A stretch of DNA of 64,000 bases from an uncultured Desulfobacter sp. (GTDB lineage: Bacteria > Desulfobacterota > Desulfobacteria > Desulfobacterales > Desulfobacteraceae), in the NCBI RefSeq assembly GCF_963664415.1, contig NZ_OY761443.1:620001-684000 (forward strand), in the 5' to 3' direction. Every line of letters starts with the position of its first letter. Positions within the stretch are counted from its first letter, which is position 1. The position numbers were made by a program, and so were the translations under genes. The notes beneath the pieces were generated by a model. It made no database searches, was not told where the DNA came from, and saw only the letters and a list, made by a program, of their open reading frames with translations. Shown here one piece after another: positions 1 to 8,707 of the stretch.

Positions 1-387
1 GAATTTAAGACCAACAAGATGAACCACTATAAAAACCAATATAAAAAGACCTGTGTAGGGCATAGTGGCCGATGCCAGTGTCCGGCCGCCTGAGTTACTC
101 TTTTTCTTGTACTTAACAGGCCTTGCAGCAAGGTTTTGAAAGTAGAGAATAATTGCGGTTCCGATGTGAATCAAAGCAAAAACAATCAGACCTGCTTCAG
201 CAATGTGAACAAGAACCCCGAGTGCATGCAGATGCTCAACATAGGCATTAAAGGCATCTTTTCCGCCATAAACAAACAAATTGCCGATAAGGTGAGTTGT
301 CAGAAAAAGGCAGAAAGCGAGACCGGTTACTGCCATAAACTGCTTCTTGGCTACAGAGCAGCTAAAAGTTCGTACCAGCCAGTTCAT
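1..387 (-). CDS. sdhC: Succinate dehydrogenase/fumarate reductase cytochrome b subunit, 3' part off window
   Basis: The minus strand is open from an ATG at 387 to the window edge (129 residues seen, C-terminus missing). A good ribosome site (AGAAAGGA) lies just upstream. The protein starts MNWLVRTFSC and shows three hydrophobic segments with histidines placed as heme ligands (about H32 in THLIGNLF, H74 in ALIHIGTA, another near 126). This is the b558-type anchor of the succinate:menaquinone oxidoreductase family, which carries electrons between the flavoprotein/iron-sulfur subunits and menaquinone in the membrane; in acetate-oxidising sulfate reducers it serves the citric acid cycle. The flavoprotein and iron-sulfur genes would be expected just beyond the left edge. 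Whether it works as dehydrogenase or fumarate reductase cannot be told. Confidence 0.82.
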   Translation of the reverse strand, partial: MNWLVRTFSCSVAKKQFMAVTGLAFCLFLTTHLIGNLFVYGGKDAFNAYVEHLHALGVLVHIAEAGLIVFALIHIGTAIILYFQNLAARPVKYKKKSNSGGRTLASATMPYTGLFILVFIVVHLVGLKF

Positions 388-1061
388 AATTTAATCCTTT
401 CTAAATTCAGCAACACCGCATAAAATTCATGCAATATTGCCTTAAATTTTAATGAAATTAAATACTAAATCGTATTCAGCGAAACAGTGCCACTATTTTT
501 TTAGCTCCCTCCTTGTATTCCTCCTTTTTTGTTTAATATTGTTAATATATACCCATTGTAATACCAATCAAAACCAAGCCCTGTCGAATGCATACGAACC
601 AAAGAAGCTTAAAATGTATAAACAATACATATTGAATTGTCAATATAAAATTATTAATTAATTTTTTCACATTTTTACTAATATTTTCAAAGACTTCACT
701 TTTGATTTTAGCCGTTCAACGCACTGTTTTTAATGAATTTTTCTAATACTAATCTTATAATATTTCGGCTGGATTAAAGGTCCTCGTCAACCATGACGGA
801 GGCAACGGAGATATTATTAACATTTGTCTGCTTTTTACGTTAACGATGACAGGTAAATTAACCTAAAATCAATGAGATACCCTAACTTATACGACCTAAT
901 TACACACACAACTTTTATATGTACCGCTTAATTCGACAACTCAATTACTTATATTTTCAGTTGTGAGTTGAGGCAAGACTGTGATAATGTGTAAAATTTT
1001 GTATTCTAAAAACTAAACGACAGACATTAACAAAAAAATACACTTACAAGTGCGTCGCAAC
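388..1061. other. AT-rich intergenic region, no gene recognised
   Basis: About 670 bases, strongly AT-rich, between the cytochrome b start and the maeB terminator. It presumably carries the sdhC promoter and a long leader, but no convincing -35/-10 pair stands out. A short hairpin is visible near 782-802 (arms CCtCGTCA and TGACGgaGG). A 69-codon open frame at 452-661 has no ribosome site and low-complexity content, and is not called. Confidence 0.5.
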
Positions 1062-1104
1062 AAAAAAAAGCAGGGGGAGTTTTTTATTTTACTCCGCCCT
1101 GCCG
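1062..1104 (-). terminator. Intrinsic terminator of maeB
   Basis: Read on the minus strand: a G/C-rich stem (GCAGGGCGGAGT pairing with ACTCCCCCTGC, with one mismatch), an A/T loop, then eight T. It lies about 40 bases past the maeB stop and fits a rho-independent terminator. Confidence 0.85.
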
Positions 1105-1140
1105 GCTTTTCGGTAGGCCGTGATCGGCCTTATAAAAAAA

Positions 1141-3405
1141 TTATTGATTCAATTCGTTCATCTGCGCATCGTTGACGGCCACTGCCGCCATATTGACAAT
1201 ATCAGCAACATCATCTGCACGCTGCAGTACATGGATGGGTTTTTTCATACCCATAAGTATGGGGCCGACTGCAACGGCGTTTCCAAGTTTGGCCAACATT
1301 TTATATGTGATGTTACCCGATTGCAGATCCGGGAAGATAAAAACATTCGCATTTCCCTTAAGGCCTGAAAAGGGATATTGATTTTTAGCAATTTCAGGAT
1401 CCAAGGCAACATTTGCCTGGATTTCCCCGTCCACTGTCAAATCCGGGGCCGTCTCCTTGACTAGGGCAGTTGCTTTTTTCACCTTCAGTGTTAACGGATG
1501 ATAGGCGCTGCCGAAGTTAGAAAAGGAGAGCATGGCAACCCGTGGTGTAATATCAAAATGCCGTGCATGCTCGGAAGCCAGGATAGCGGTTTCAGCCAAC
1601 TCTTCTACAGTGGGCTCAATGGTAACAGTCGTATCTGCGCAGAAAACAACCTTTTTCTTGAACACCATCATGTACAGGCCATGCACTTTGGACAAGCCTT
1701 CCTTTTTGCCGATCACTTCAATGGCCGGTGAAATAACATCGGGATAATGGGCATTAATACCAGACAGCAAGGCATCCGCATCCCCTTGTTCCACCATAAC
1801 AGCCCCAAAATAATTTCTATTTTCCCGCAGACGACGGCGGGCATCATAACGCGTCAACCCCTTGCGCTGACGCTTGCTAAAAAGCACGTCTGTGTAGACG
1901 TCAAGCTTTTCACTGGTGCGGGGATTAATGATTTCCGTATCACGTAGATCAATATTAAGAGCCTTAGCTTTTTCGCGAATAACTTTTTCGTCGCCGATAA
2001 GAATCGGCATTGCAATTTTTTCGTCCAGCAGAACTTGTACGGAACGTAAAATTTTATCTTCTTTGCCTTCTGGAAAGACCACCCGCTTAGGATCAGCCTT
2101 TGCTTTGTTGATCATAGCACGCATGATCTCTTTTGAGCGTCCCTGAAGCGCTTCAAGGTGCTCAACGTATTTGGCCATATCCGGAATGGGTTTTCGGGCC
2201 ACACCGGAATCCATGGCGGCCTGGGCAACGGCAGGAGCCATATGCAACAAGACCCGTGGGTCAAATGGTTTGGGAAGCAAATATTCCCGCCCGAATTTAA
2301 TATCACTTTTGCAGTAGGCCCGACGTACCGAATCCGGAACGTCCTCTTTTGCCAGTTGGGCGAGGGCGTACACTGCTGCAAGCTTCATCTCTTCATTAAT
2401 GGCGCTGGCATGGGTGTCCAAAGCGCCACGAAACAGAAACGGAAAACACAAAACATTGTTCACCTGGTTATTGTAGTCGGATCGTCCGGTACCAATAATG
2501 ACGTCACCGCGCACAGATTTTGCTTCGTCCGGGGTAATCTCGGGATCAGGATTGGCCATGGCAAAGACAATAGGGTCTTTGGCCATGGTGCGCAGCATGT
2601 CGGCGGTAAGCGCGCCTTTTACCGAAACCCCGAAAAAGATATCCGCACCTTTCATCGCATCCTCAAGGGTACGGTTATCCGTTTGCGCAGCCAAGCGCTC
2701 TTTATAAGGATTCATACCTTCAGTGCGGCCTTTAAATATGACCCCCTTGGAGTCGCAAAGGATAAGATTTTCTTTGTCCACCCCCATGGAGATTAAAAGG
2801 TTGGCACATGCAATACCTGCGGCTCCGGCCCCGTTAAATACAACCTTGATCTCGTCAATCTTTTTTTCAACCAACTCAAGCGCATTGACCATGCCGGCTG
2901 CGGCAATAATCGCCGTTCCGTGCTGATCATCATGGAACACCGGGATGTTCATGGTTTTTTGCAGCGCTTCTTCAATGTAAAAACACTCGGGCCCTTTGAT
3001 ATCTTCCAGATTGATACCACCAAAGGTTGGCTCAAGCAACTGTACGGTTCGAATCAATTCATCCGGATCTTTGGTGTTCAGTTCTATATCAAAAACATCG
3101 ATATCGGCAAAACTCTTGAACAAAACACCTTTGCCTTCCATAACCGGCTTGCTTGCAAGCGCACCGATATTTCCAAGACCGAGTACTGCCGTCCCGTTGG
3201 AAACAACGGCGACAAGATTTCCCTTTGCTGTATATTCATAGGCCATCCCCGGCTCTTCTTCAATTGCCAAACAGGGCTCGGCAACACCTGGGCTGTAAGC
3301 AAGAGACAAGTCTCTGCTTGTTGCGCATGGTTTAGTGGTGATGACTTCAATTTTACCTTTACGACCACTCCGGTGATACTCCAGAGCATCAGTGAATTGT
3401 GACAT
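1141..3405 (-). CDS. maeB: NADP-dependent malic enzyme, MaeB type (malic enzyme + phosphotransacetylase-like domain)
   Basis: 754 residues, the normal length of the MaeB family. The N-terminal 420 or so residues carry the malic enzyme fold (YSPGVAEPC near residue 36, the catalytic lysine region YTAKGNL, VFHDDQHGTA for metal binding, and the Rossmann motif NGAGAAGIA). The C-terminal 330 residues resemble phosphate acetyltransferase (RVVFPEGKEDKILR), which in this family is a regulatory rather than catalytic domain. It decarboxylates malate to pyruvate with NADPH formation in the cytoplasm. It is a single-gene unit with its own promoter (3551-3580), a strong ribosome site (AAGGAAGGAAC) and its own terminator. 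NADP rather than NAD preference is family inference. Confidence 0.93.
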   Translation of the reverse strand: MSQFTDALEYHRSGRKGKIEVITTKPCATSRDLSLAYSPGVAEPCLAIEEEPGMAYEYTAKGNLVAVVSNGTAVLGLGNIGALASKPVMEGKGVLFKSFADIDVFDIELNTKDPDELIRTVQLLEPTFGGINLEDIKGPECFYIEEALQKTMNIPVFHDDQHGTAIIAAAGMVNALELVEKKIDEIKVVFNGAGAAGIACANLLISMGVDKENLILCDSKGVIFKGRTEGMNPYKERLAAQTDNRTLEDAMKGADIFFGVSVKGALTADMLRTMAKDPIVFAMANPDPEITPDEAKSVRGDVIIGTGRSDYNNQVNNVLCFPFLFRGALDTHASAINEEMKLAAVYALAQLAKEDVPDSVRRAYCKSDIKFGREYLLPKPFDPRVLLHMAPAVAQAAMDSGVARKPIPDMAKYVEHLEALQGRSKEIMRAMINKAKADPKRVVFPEGKEDKILRSVQVLLDEKIAMPILIGDEKVIREKAKALNIDLRDTEIINPRTSEKLDVYTDVLFSKRQRKGLTRYDARRRLRENRNYFGAVMVEQGDADALLSGINAHYPDVISPAIEVIGKKEGLSKVHGLYMMVFKKKVVFCADTTVTIEPTVEELAETAILASEHARHFDITPRVAMLSFSNFGSAYHPLTLKVKKATALVKETAPDLTVDGEIQANVALDPEIAKNQYPFSGLKGNANVFIFPDLQSGNITYKMLAKLGNAVAVGPILMGMKKPIHVLQRADDVADIVNMAAVAVNDAQMNELNQ

Positions 3406-3550
3406 TGTTCCTTCCTTTAATATGATCAGGCAGGTGAGGGGATTGCAAGGTGCTGTTCCAAATAAAGGGGTGCACCTGATTACATCTTCATCCGGATACG
3501 ATTTGTTTTTTAATTATCGTATGGATAAATTGCTTTACTTTAGAATAGAT

Positions 3551-3580
3551 AGAATAACTTTATTTTTAAAATTTTGTCAA
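3551..3580 (-). promoter_or_regulatory. Likely sigma-70 promoter of maeB
   Basis: Minus strand: TTGACA (3580-3575), 18-base spacer, TATTCT (3556-3551). It would start transcription near 3544, giving a leader of about 140 bases before the maeB ATG at 3405. Confidence 0.5.
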
Positions 3581-3801
3581 GAACCAAACACCAATTGGCT
3601 CGTAAAGCTGAGCGACACAAAGACTCCAATAAAGTACGGATTGGGTCCAGAAAAAGACTTCTTGTGATTTATCTTCTGAGAATCATCAAAGATGATTAAT
3701 TTTAAAACAAAAACATACACTTTTACGAAATAAAAATAGGAATTTCAAGCCAAAAACTGATCAAACAAAATTTCACCTCAAAGTAGGCCAGTTAAAAATG
3801 C

Positions 3802-3830
3802 TTGACACAAACGGTCCGCTTCATTAGGTA
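3802..3830 (+). promoter_or_regulatory. Likely promoter of the liv operon
   Basis: TTGACA at 3802-3807, 17-base spacer, TAGGTA at 3825-3830. It precedes a leader of about 230 bases that contains a terminator-like hairpin (3983-4027). The -10 is only a moderate match, so the start point is uncertain. Confidence 0.45.
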
Positions 3831-3982
3831 TGTAGCCGATACCATATACACAACATGAAAAGACATTAAGGGATTGCCGGAAATCACCGTTTTTTATATG
3901 TATATTTTTCAGCCGAGTCTTTTTCAGACCGTCTGCAAGGAGAGCCTTGATGTAGCGCTTTTAAAAGAGGACAAAGGATCTT

Positions 3983-4027
3983 AAACCATTGGCGGACCGG
4001 AAACCGGTAAGCCCATGGTTTTTTTTT
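3983..4027 (+). terminator. Terminator-like hairpin (possible attenuator) in the liv leader
   Basis: AAACCATTGG pairs with CCCATGGTTT (one mismatch), enclosing a second stem ACCGG/CCGGT, and is followed by nine T. It has the full form of an intrinsic terminator but lies between the likely promoter and livK, 44 bases before the gene. A 28-codon open frame (3898-3984, ATG to TAA) ends exactly at the hairpin foot, but it lacks a clear ribosome site and has no run of regulatory codons. Either it attenuates livKHMGF or it ends an upstream short transcript. Confidence 0.6.
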
Positions 4028-4070
4028 GCCAAGGGTTTAACAACCACCATTTAATAAAGGAAGAGTTACC

Positions 4071-5216
4071 ATGAGACAAAAACACCTTGTACTTGCAATG
4101 TTTGTCACTACTCTGTCGATGCTTCTGGTATCAGGGGCGATGGCGGCAGACGTTTACAAAATCGGAGGCATTTTCTCGGTCACCGGTAGAGCCTCGTTTT
4201 TGGGCGACCCTGAAAAGAAAACCATGGAGATGATGGTCGAACAGATCAATGCCGCCGGCGGCATTGACGGACATATGCTTGAAGCGGTGATCTATGATTC
4301 CGAAGGAGATCCGGCTAAAGCCGTATCCGCCGTAAACAAACTCATTCATAAGGATCAAGTCATCGCCATCATTGGTCCTTCCACCACCCCAACCACGCTG
4401 GCCATTGTCAATTTTACCAAGCGCGCCAAAGTACCTTTAATCAGCTGTGCCGCCGGCATCAAAATAACCACCCCGGTGGACCCCTGGGTATTCAAAACCG
4501 CCCAGAGTGATTTATTGGCTGTGGCAGCTGTTTATCAGCAGATGAAAGATGCCGGCATAAAAAAAATCGGCATTCTATCGGTATCCAACGCCTATGGTGA
4601 AAGCGGAAAAAAACAGCTTTTGGGCCAGGCCGAAAAATTCGGCATCCAGGTGATCATTGATGAAAGCTTTGGTGCTAAAGACACCGACACCACGACCCAG
4701 CTGGCTAAAATCAAGGCTGCCGGCCCGGATGCCATTGTGTGTTGGGGAACCAATCCAGGGCCTGCTGTGGTAGCGAAAAATGCAAAACAGCTAAAAATCG
4801 ACATTCCGCTTTATCAGAGCCACGGCGTGGGATCACCTAAATTCATTGAACTGGCTGGAGATGCCGCCAACGGCAATATCCTGCCCACCGGAAAAATCCT
4901 GGTAACCAGCCTCCTGGATGATTCCGACCCCCAAAAAAAGGTACTTGAAAATTATCAAAACGCCTATGAAACTAAATACTCCGCAAATGTATCAGGCTTT
5001 GGCGGGTATGCCTATGATGCGGTAAACCTTCTGACCGGTGCATTAAAAGGCAGCGGAGGCGACAAAGCAAAAATCCGGGACAACCTGGAAGCGACCAAAG
5101 GCTACGTGGGTGCCACAGGAGAATTTAACTTCACCACCGAGGACCATAACGGTCTCTCGCCAGACGCCTTTGTCATGGTAAAAATCCAAAACGGAACCTG
5201 GACACTGTTAAAGTAA
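4071..5216 (+). CDS. livK: Branched-chain amino acid-type ABC transporter, substrate-binding protein
   Basis: 381 residues with a cleavable signal peptide (cut after about residue 25, SGAMAA) and the periplasmic type 1 binding-protein fold of the LivK/Leu-Ile-Val family. Visible family marks are the start YKIGGIFSVTGRASFLG, the region AIIGPSTTPTTLA and FGGYAYDAVNLL near the C-terminus. It captures the ligand in the periplasm and hands it to LivHM. The ribosome site AAAGGAAG precedes the ATG well. It is the first gene of the operon. The ligand may be a branched-chain amino acid, but members of this family also bind amides and aromatic acids, and the last gene of the operon is an aryl-CoA-ligase-like protein. 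Confidence 0.9.
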   Translation: MRQKHLVLAMFVTTLSMLLVSGAMAADVYKIGGIFSVTGRASFLGDPEKKTMEMMVEQINAAGGIDGHMLEAVIYDSEGDPAKAVSAVNKLIHKDQVIAIIGPSTTPTTLAIVNFTKRAKVPLISCAAGIKITTPVDPWVFKTAQSDLLAVAAVYQQMKDAGIKKIGILSVSNAYGESGKKQLLGQAEKFGIQVIIDESFGAKDTDTTTQLAKIKAAGPDAIVCWGTNPGPAVVAKNAKQLKIDIPLYQSHGVGSPKFIELAGDAANGNILPTGKILVTSLLDDSDPQKKVLENYQNAYETKYSANVSGFGGYAYDAVNLLTGALKGSGGDKAKIRDNLEATKGYVGATGEFNFTTEDHNGLSPDAFVMVKIQNGTWTLLK

Positions 5217-5267
5217 CGGCCATGGGTGGACCTGATCTATCATCGCCCAGGCACAGCCCACAACGAA

Positions 5268-5306
5268 ATATGAAAGTAACTGAGCAACTTATTGATACTT
5301 TCATAT
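5268..5306. repeat. 39-bp dispersed palindrome, copy 1 (between livK and livH)
   Basis: Perfect 11-bp inverted repeat ATATGAAAGTA / TACTTTCATAT with a 17-base loop. Its reverse complement matches the palindrome at 40209-40246 in about 32 of 39 positions, loop included. As RNA it would fold between livK and livH, where a hairpin commonly lowers expression of the membrane genes relative to the binding protein. Confidence 0.8.
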
Positions 5307-5322
5307 AAAACAAGAGGTATCC

Positions 5323-6198
5323 ATGCAGGAAATTGTCCAATATCTGTTTTCAGGTATTACCACCGGCGCAGTGTACGCCGTGATCGCCGTGGGGCTGTCC
5401 ATGCTGTACAGCTCCACGGAGCTGATCAACTTTGCCCACGGAGAATTTGTCATGATCGGTGCCCTTGTTATGGTGACGCTGTGGGTACATTTAGGGCTTG
5501 CCCTACCCTTGGCCCTGGCGGGCGCCGTGGCAGCAGGCTGTATACTGGGGCTGGTGTTTGAACGGCTTGCCATTCGTACGGCTAAAAATCCCGAGCCGAT
5601 CGCTCTGATTATTATTACCGTTGGAGCAGGCATTTTCCTGAAAGGTGCGGCTATGATTATTTGGGGAAAAGATCCCTTCAGCATGCCCTCCTTTTCCAGC
5701 CATGAATCCATTGAAATTTTTGGTGCCGCTCTTCTGCCCCAGAGCATCTGGATTGTTACGGCTGCCCTGGTGCTGGCAGGCGGCATCCATCTGTTCTTGA
5801 AACAGACACTCACCGGCAAAGCCATGGTGGCCTGTGCCGTCAACAAAAAAGCGGCCTGGTTGTCGGGAATCCCCTCTGAAAAGATGGGAATTCTGGCCTT
5901 TGGCATCAGCACCGGATGCGGGGCGGTGGCAGGAGTCTTCATTGCCCCCATTACCATGAGCTCCTATGACATGGGCACTATCCTTGGACTCAAAGGATTT
6001 TGTGCGGCCATGATTGGGGGGCTTGGCAGCCTGTGGGGGGCCTTTGCAGGCGGATTGCTTCTGGGCATTTTGGAATCCTTAGGCGCGGGACTTATCTCCT
6101 CAGGTTCCAAGGACGCCATCGCCTTTGTGCTCCTGCTTCTAATTCTTTACATCCGGCCGGGTGGACTGTTTGCGGCCAAAGAGGCAAAGCGGTTTTAG
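5323..6198 (+). CDS. livH: Branched-chain amino acid-type ABC transporter, permease LivH
   Basis: 291 residues, almost wholly hydrophobic, with about eight membrane segments. It begins MQEIVQYLFSGITTGAVYAV and carries the LivH mark NFAHGEFVMIGA near residue 35 and the coupling region GLKGFCAAMIGGLGSLWGAFAGG near 225. It forms the inner-membrane channel with LivM. It is 106 bases downstream of livK, separated by a palindrome, and three bases before livM, so it is translated within the same operon. Ribosome site AAGAGG. Confidence 0.92.
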   Translation: MQEIVQYLFSGITTGAVYAVIAVGLSMLYSSTELINFAHGEFVMIGALVMVTLWVHLGLALPLALAGAVAAGCILGLVFERLAIRTAKNPEPIALIIITVGAGIFLKGAAMIIWGKDPFSMPSFSSHESIEIFGAALLPQSIWIVTAALVLAGGIHLFLKQTLTGKAMVACAVNKKAAWLSGIPSEKMGILAFGISTGCGAVAGVFIAPITMSSYDMGTILGLKGFCAAMIGGLGSLWGAFAGGLLLGILESLGAGLISSGSKDAIAFVLLLLILYIRPGGLFAAKEAKRF

Positions 6199-6201
6199 AT
6201 T

Positions 6202-7158
6202 ATGATGGAGAAAAAGAAAACCATCTGGATTGAATATCTGGTTTTTGTCTGTGCTGTGTCCGTATTTGGGCTTTTCATAAAAAACACCTATTATCTTCAG
6301 ATCATGACCTTTATCGGAATCAACACCATTCTAGGATTAGGCCTTAACATGCTCATGGGGTATACCGGCCAGGTTTCGTTAGGCCATGCCGCTTTTTATG
6401 GTATTGGGGCCTATACTACAGCCATCCTCTCCGGCACCTACGGTACAAATCCCTGGCTGGCCCTGGTATGCGCAGTGGCTGTCGCCGTGTTTATTGCATT
6501 CATTGTAGGGCTTCCCACCCTGCGCCTTTCCGGCTACTACCTGGCCATGGGCACCCTTGGGTTCGGTATGATCATCAATATTGTAATCCGGGAGTGGGCT
6601 GACGTCACCGGCGGTGCGTCGGGATTTGTGGGAATCCCCGTGCTGGAGGCAGGCTCCCTGGTCCTTATGGCCGGACCCGGGTACTATTTTCTTGTCTGGG
6701 GCATCGTGCTTGGCGCCATGATCATCTGCCACAGACTGCTTGCCTCACGAACGGGACGTGCACTCCGGGCCATCCATGACGGAGAAAAAGCCGCCGTTGC
6801 CATAGGCATAAATACCCATTTTCTCAAACTTGAAATATTTATGTTCTCCGCCGCCCTGGGTGCAGTTGCAGGATTTTTATACGCCCATTTCGTCCTTTTT
6901 ATCAGCCCTGAATCCTTTGGGTTCATGTTCTCCATAAAAATAGTCACCATGGTGGTGATCGGCGGCATGGCAAGTGTATGGGGTGCGCTGCTCGGTGCAG
7001 CCGTTCTCACCCTTCTACCTGAAGTCCTCCACGGATTTGCAGAATATGAAATGATCATTTTCGGCACTATTTTAATGGTTGTTATGATATTTATGCCCCA
7101 AGGACTGACCAGGGGAATCATGGATATCGTTCGGACAGCCCGGAGGGCCAGGGCATGA
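6202..7158 (+). CDS. livM: Branched-chain amino acid-type ABC transporter, permease LivM
   Basis: 318 residues with about nine to ten membrane segments. Family marks are LGLNMLMGYTGQVSLGHAAFYGIGAY near residue 45, LRLSGYYLAMGTLGFG near 105 and IGGMASVWGALLGA near 255, which is the loop that meets the ATPase subunits. It is the partner of LivH in the inner membrane. Its end overlaps the livG start by four bases (ATGA), a sign of coupled translation. Confidence 0.93.
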   Translation: MMEKKKTIWIEYLVFVCAVSVFGLFIKNTYYLQIMTFIGINTILGLGLNMLMGYTGQVSLGHAAFYGIGAYTTAILSGTYGTNPWLALVCAVAVAVFIAFIVGLPTLRLSGYYLAMGTLGFGMIINIVIREWADVTGGASGFVGIPVLEAGSLVLMAGPGYYFLVWGIVLGAMIICHRLLASRTGRALRAIHDGEKAAVAIGINTHFLKLEIFMFSAALGAVAGFLYAHFVLFISPESFGFMFSIKIVTMVVIGGMASVWGALLGAAVLTLLPEVLHGFAEYEMIIFGTILMVVMIFMPQGLTRGIMDIVRTARRARA

Positions 7159-7949
7159 CACCGTCACAACACACGGGTGCAATCCAGACCGAACAAATCC
7201 TTGAGGTGCAGAATCTAACTAAGATGTTCGGCGGAGTCACGGCCCAGGACAAAATCAGTTTCTCCATTGAAAAAGGCATTGTATGTGGACTGATCGGTCC
7301 CAATGGAGCGGGAAAGACAACGCTGTTCAACATGATCACGGGTATTTACCAGCCCGATGCCGGCAAAGTCGTCTTCAATGGAAAAAATATCAGAAAGACA
7401 CCTGTTCACAGATTGGTGAAAGACGGGGTTGCCAGGACCTTCCAGCACGTAGAGCTCTTTTGCTCTATGACGTTGCTGGAAAACATCATGGTAGGGATGC
7501 ACGTGCGTACGAAAGCCGGCTTCTGGGCAGCTGTCACCCGAATCCCGGCCCAGAAAAAAGAAGAGCGGCTTTCCCGCCGGCGTGCAGAAGAGCTTCTTGA
7601 ATTCACAGGTCTTGCAACCGATGCCCATAAAATGGCAGGCGATTTGCCCGCAGGCCGTCAGAAAACCGCACAAATCGCCCGAGCACTGGCTTCGAATCCC
7701 TTGCTGCTGCTGCTTGACGAACCAGCCGCCGGGTTGAACCCGGTTGAAACCCATGCCCTTGGCAAACTGATCCTGAAAATTAAACAATCCGGGATCACCA
7801 TGATGCTGGTGGAACATGACATGAGTCTGGTTATGGGAATATCTGACAAGGTGGTCGTTCTGGATCAGGGGAAAAAACTTGCCGAAGGGACACCCCGACA
7901 GATCCAGTGTAATGAGGCGGTCATGTCGGCCTACTTAGGCAACGGATAA
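7155..7949 (+). CDS. livG: Branched-chain amino acid-type ABC transporter, ATP-binding protein LivG
   Basis: 264 residues. Walker A GPNGAGKTT near residue 46, signature loop read as LPAGRQKTAQIARAL near 165, Walker B LLLLLDEPAAGLN near 185 and the switch histidine in EHDMSLV near 215. The C-terminal tail with EAVMSAYLG is typical of LivG. The signature differs from LSGGQ, which is normal for this subfamily. It works in the cytoplasm as one of the two ATPases that drive LivHM. Overlaps livM by four bases. Confidence 0.93.
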   Translation: MTPSQHTGAIQTEQILEVQNLTKMFGGVTAQDKISFSIEKGIVCGLIGPNGAGKTTLFNMITGIYQPDAGKVVFNGKNIRKTPVHRLVKDGVARTFQHVELFCSMTLLENIMVGMHVRTKAGFWAAVTRIPAQKKEERLSRRRAEELLEFTGLATDAHKMAGDLPAGRQKTAQIARALASNPLLLLLDEPAAGLNPVETHALGKLILKIKQSGITMMLVEHDMSLVMGISDKVVVLDQGKKLAEGTPRQIQCNEAVMSAYLGNG

Positions 7950-7960
7950 AACATCATATT

Positions 7961-8707
7961 ATGCTGAAAATTAAAAACCTGAGATGCTGTTACGGAAATA
8001 TTGCCGTGGTTCACACCGTGAGTCTTTCGGTGAGACAGGGAGAGTTAATCTCCATCATCGGTGCCAACGGTGCAGGCAAAAGCACCCTGTTAGCAGCAGT
8101 GTGCGGCCTGTTAAAAAACTGGACCGGAGAGATTGAATTCAAAGGCCTCGCCCTTAACGGCATGTCTGCCCCGGCCATTGTCAGGCAGGGAATCAGCATG
8201 GTGCCCGAAGGCCGACAAATATTTTCACCCTTAAGTGTTATGGATAACCTGAAAATGGGGGCATATACCCGGTTCAAAAAAGATGGAAAAAACCGTGTGA
8301 ACCAAGATCTTGACATGGTGCTTCAAATGTTTCCCATTTTAAAGGAACGCTCTGACCAATTGGCCGGCACCCTGTCAGGCGGAGAACAGCAGATGCTTGC
8401 CATCGGCAGGGCTTTGATGGCGCGCCCTGCCCTGCTCGTTCTGGACGAGCCTTCCATGGGCCTTGCCCCCAAAATTGTGGAAATGATCTTTTCCACGATT
8501 CAGGATCTGTCACACAGCGGCGTAACCATTCTTCTGGTTGAACAAAATGCCAGGGCCGCGTTAAAAATTTCCGATAGGGGGTATGTACTTGAAACGGGCA
8601 AAATGGTGCTCCAGGGCAGTGCAGACGAACTGTTGGTGGATGATGATGTAAAACGCGCTTACCTAGGCAAGGATTATGGTGACTTTTTAGACGAAAGGAA
8701 TCAATAG
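7961..8707 (+). CDS. livF: Branched-chain amino acid-type ABC transporter, ATP-binding protein LivF
   Basis: 248 residues. Walker A GANGAGKSTLL near residue 33, the canonical signature LSGGEQQMLAIGRAL near 137, Walker B LLVLDEPSMGLAP near 158 and VEQNARAAL near 188. The phrase GISMVPEGRQIFSPLSV is a LivF hallmark. It pairs with LivG as the second ATPase. Its stop codon overlaps by one base the GTG start of the following ligase-like gene, so that gene belongs to the same transcript. Confidence 0.93.
   Translation: MLKIKNLRCCYGNIAVVHTVSLSVRQGELISIIGANGAGKSTLLAAVCGLLKNWTGEIEFKGLALNGMSAPAIVRQGISMVPEGRQIFSPLSVMDNLKMGAYTRFKKDGKNRVNQDLDMVLQMFPILKERSDQLAGTLSGGEQQMLAIGRALMARPALLVLDEPSMGLAPKIVEMIFSTIQDLSHSGVTILLVEQNARAALKISDRGYVLETGKMVLQGSADELLVDDDVKRAYLGKDYGDFLDERNQ

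Noticed and set aside
452..661. 69-codon open frame in the AT-rich gap left of maeB
   Set aside because: No ribosome site, low-complexity AT-driven content, no recognisable domain; it looks like a chance frame.
3898..3984. 28-codon leader peptide of the liv operon as a called gene
   Set aside because: No ribosome site and no run of regulatory codons; kept only as part of the leader observation.
5301..5957. 218-codon minus-strand frame opposite livH
   Set aside because: Shadow of a well-conserved membrane gene; composition reflects the complement of hydrophobic codons.
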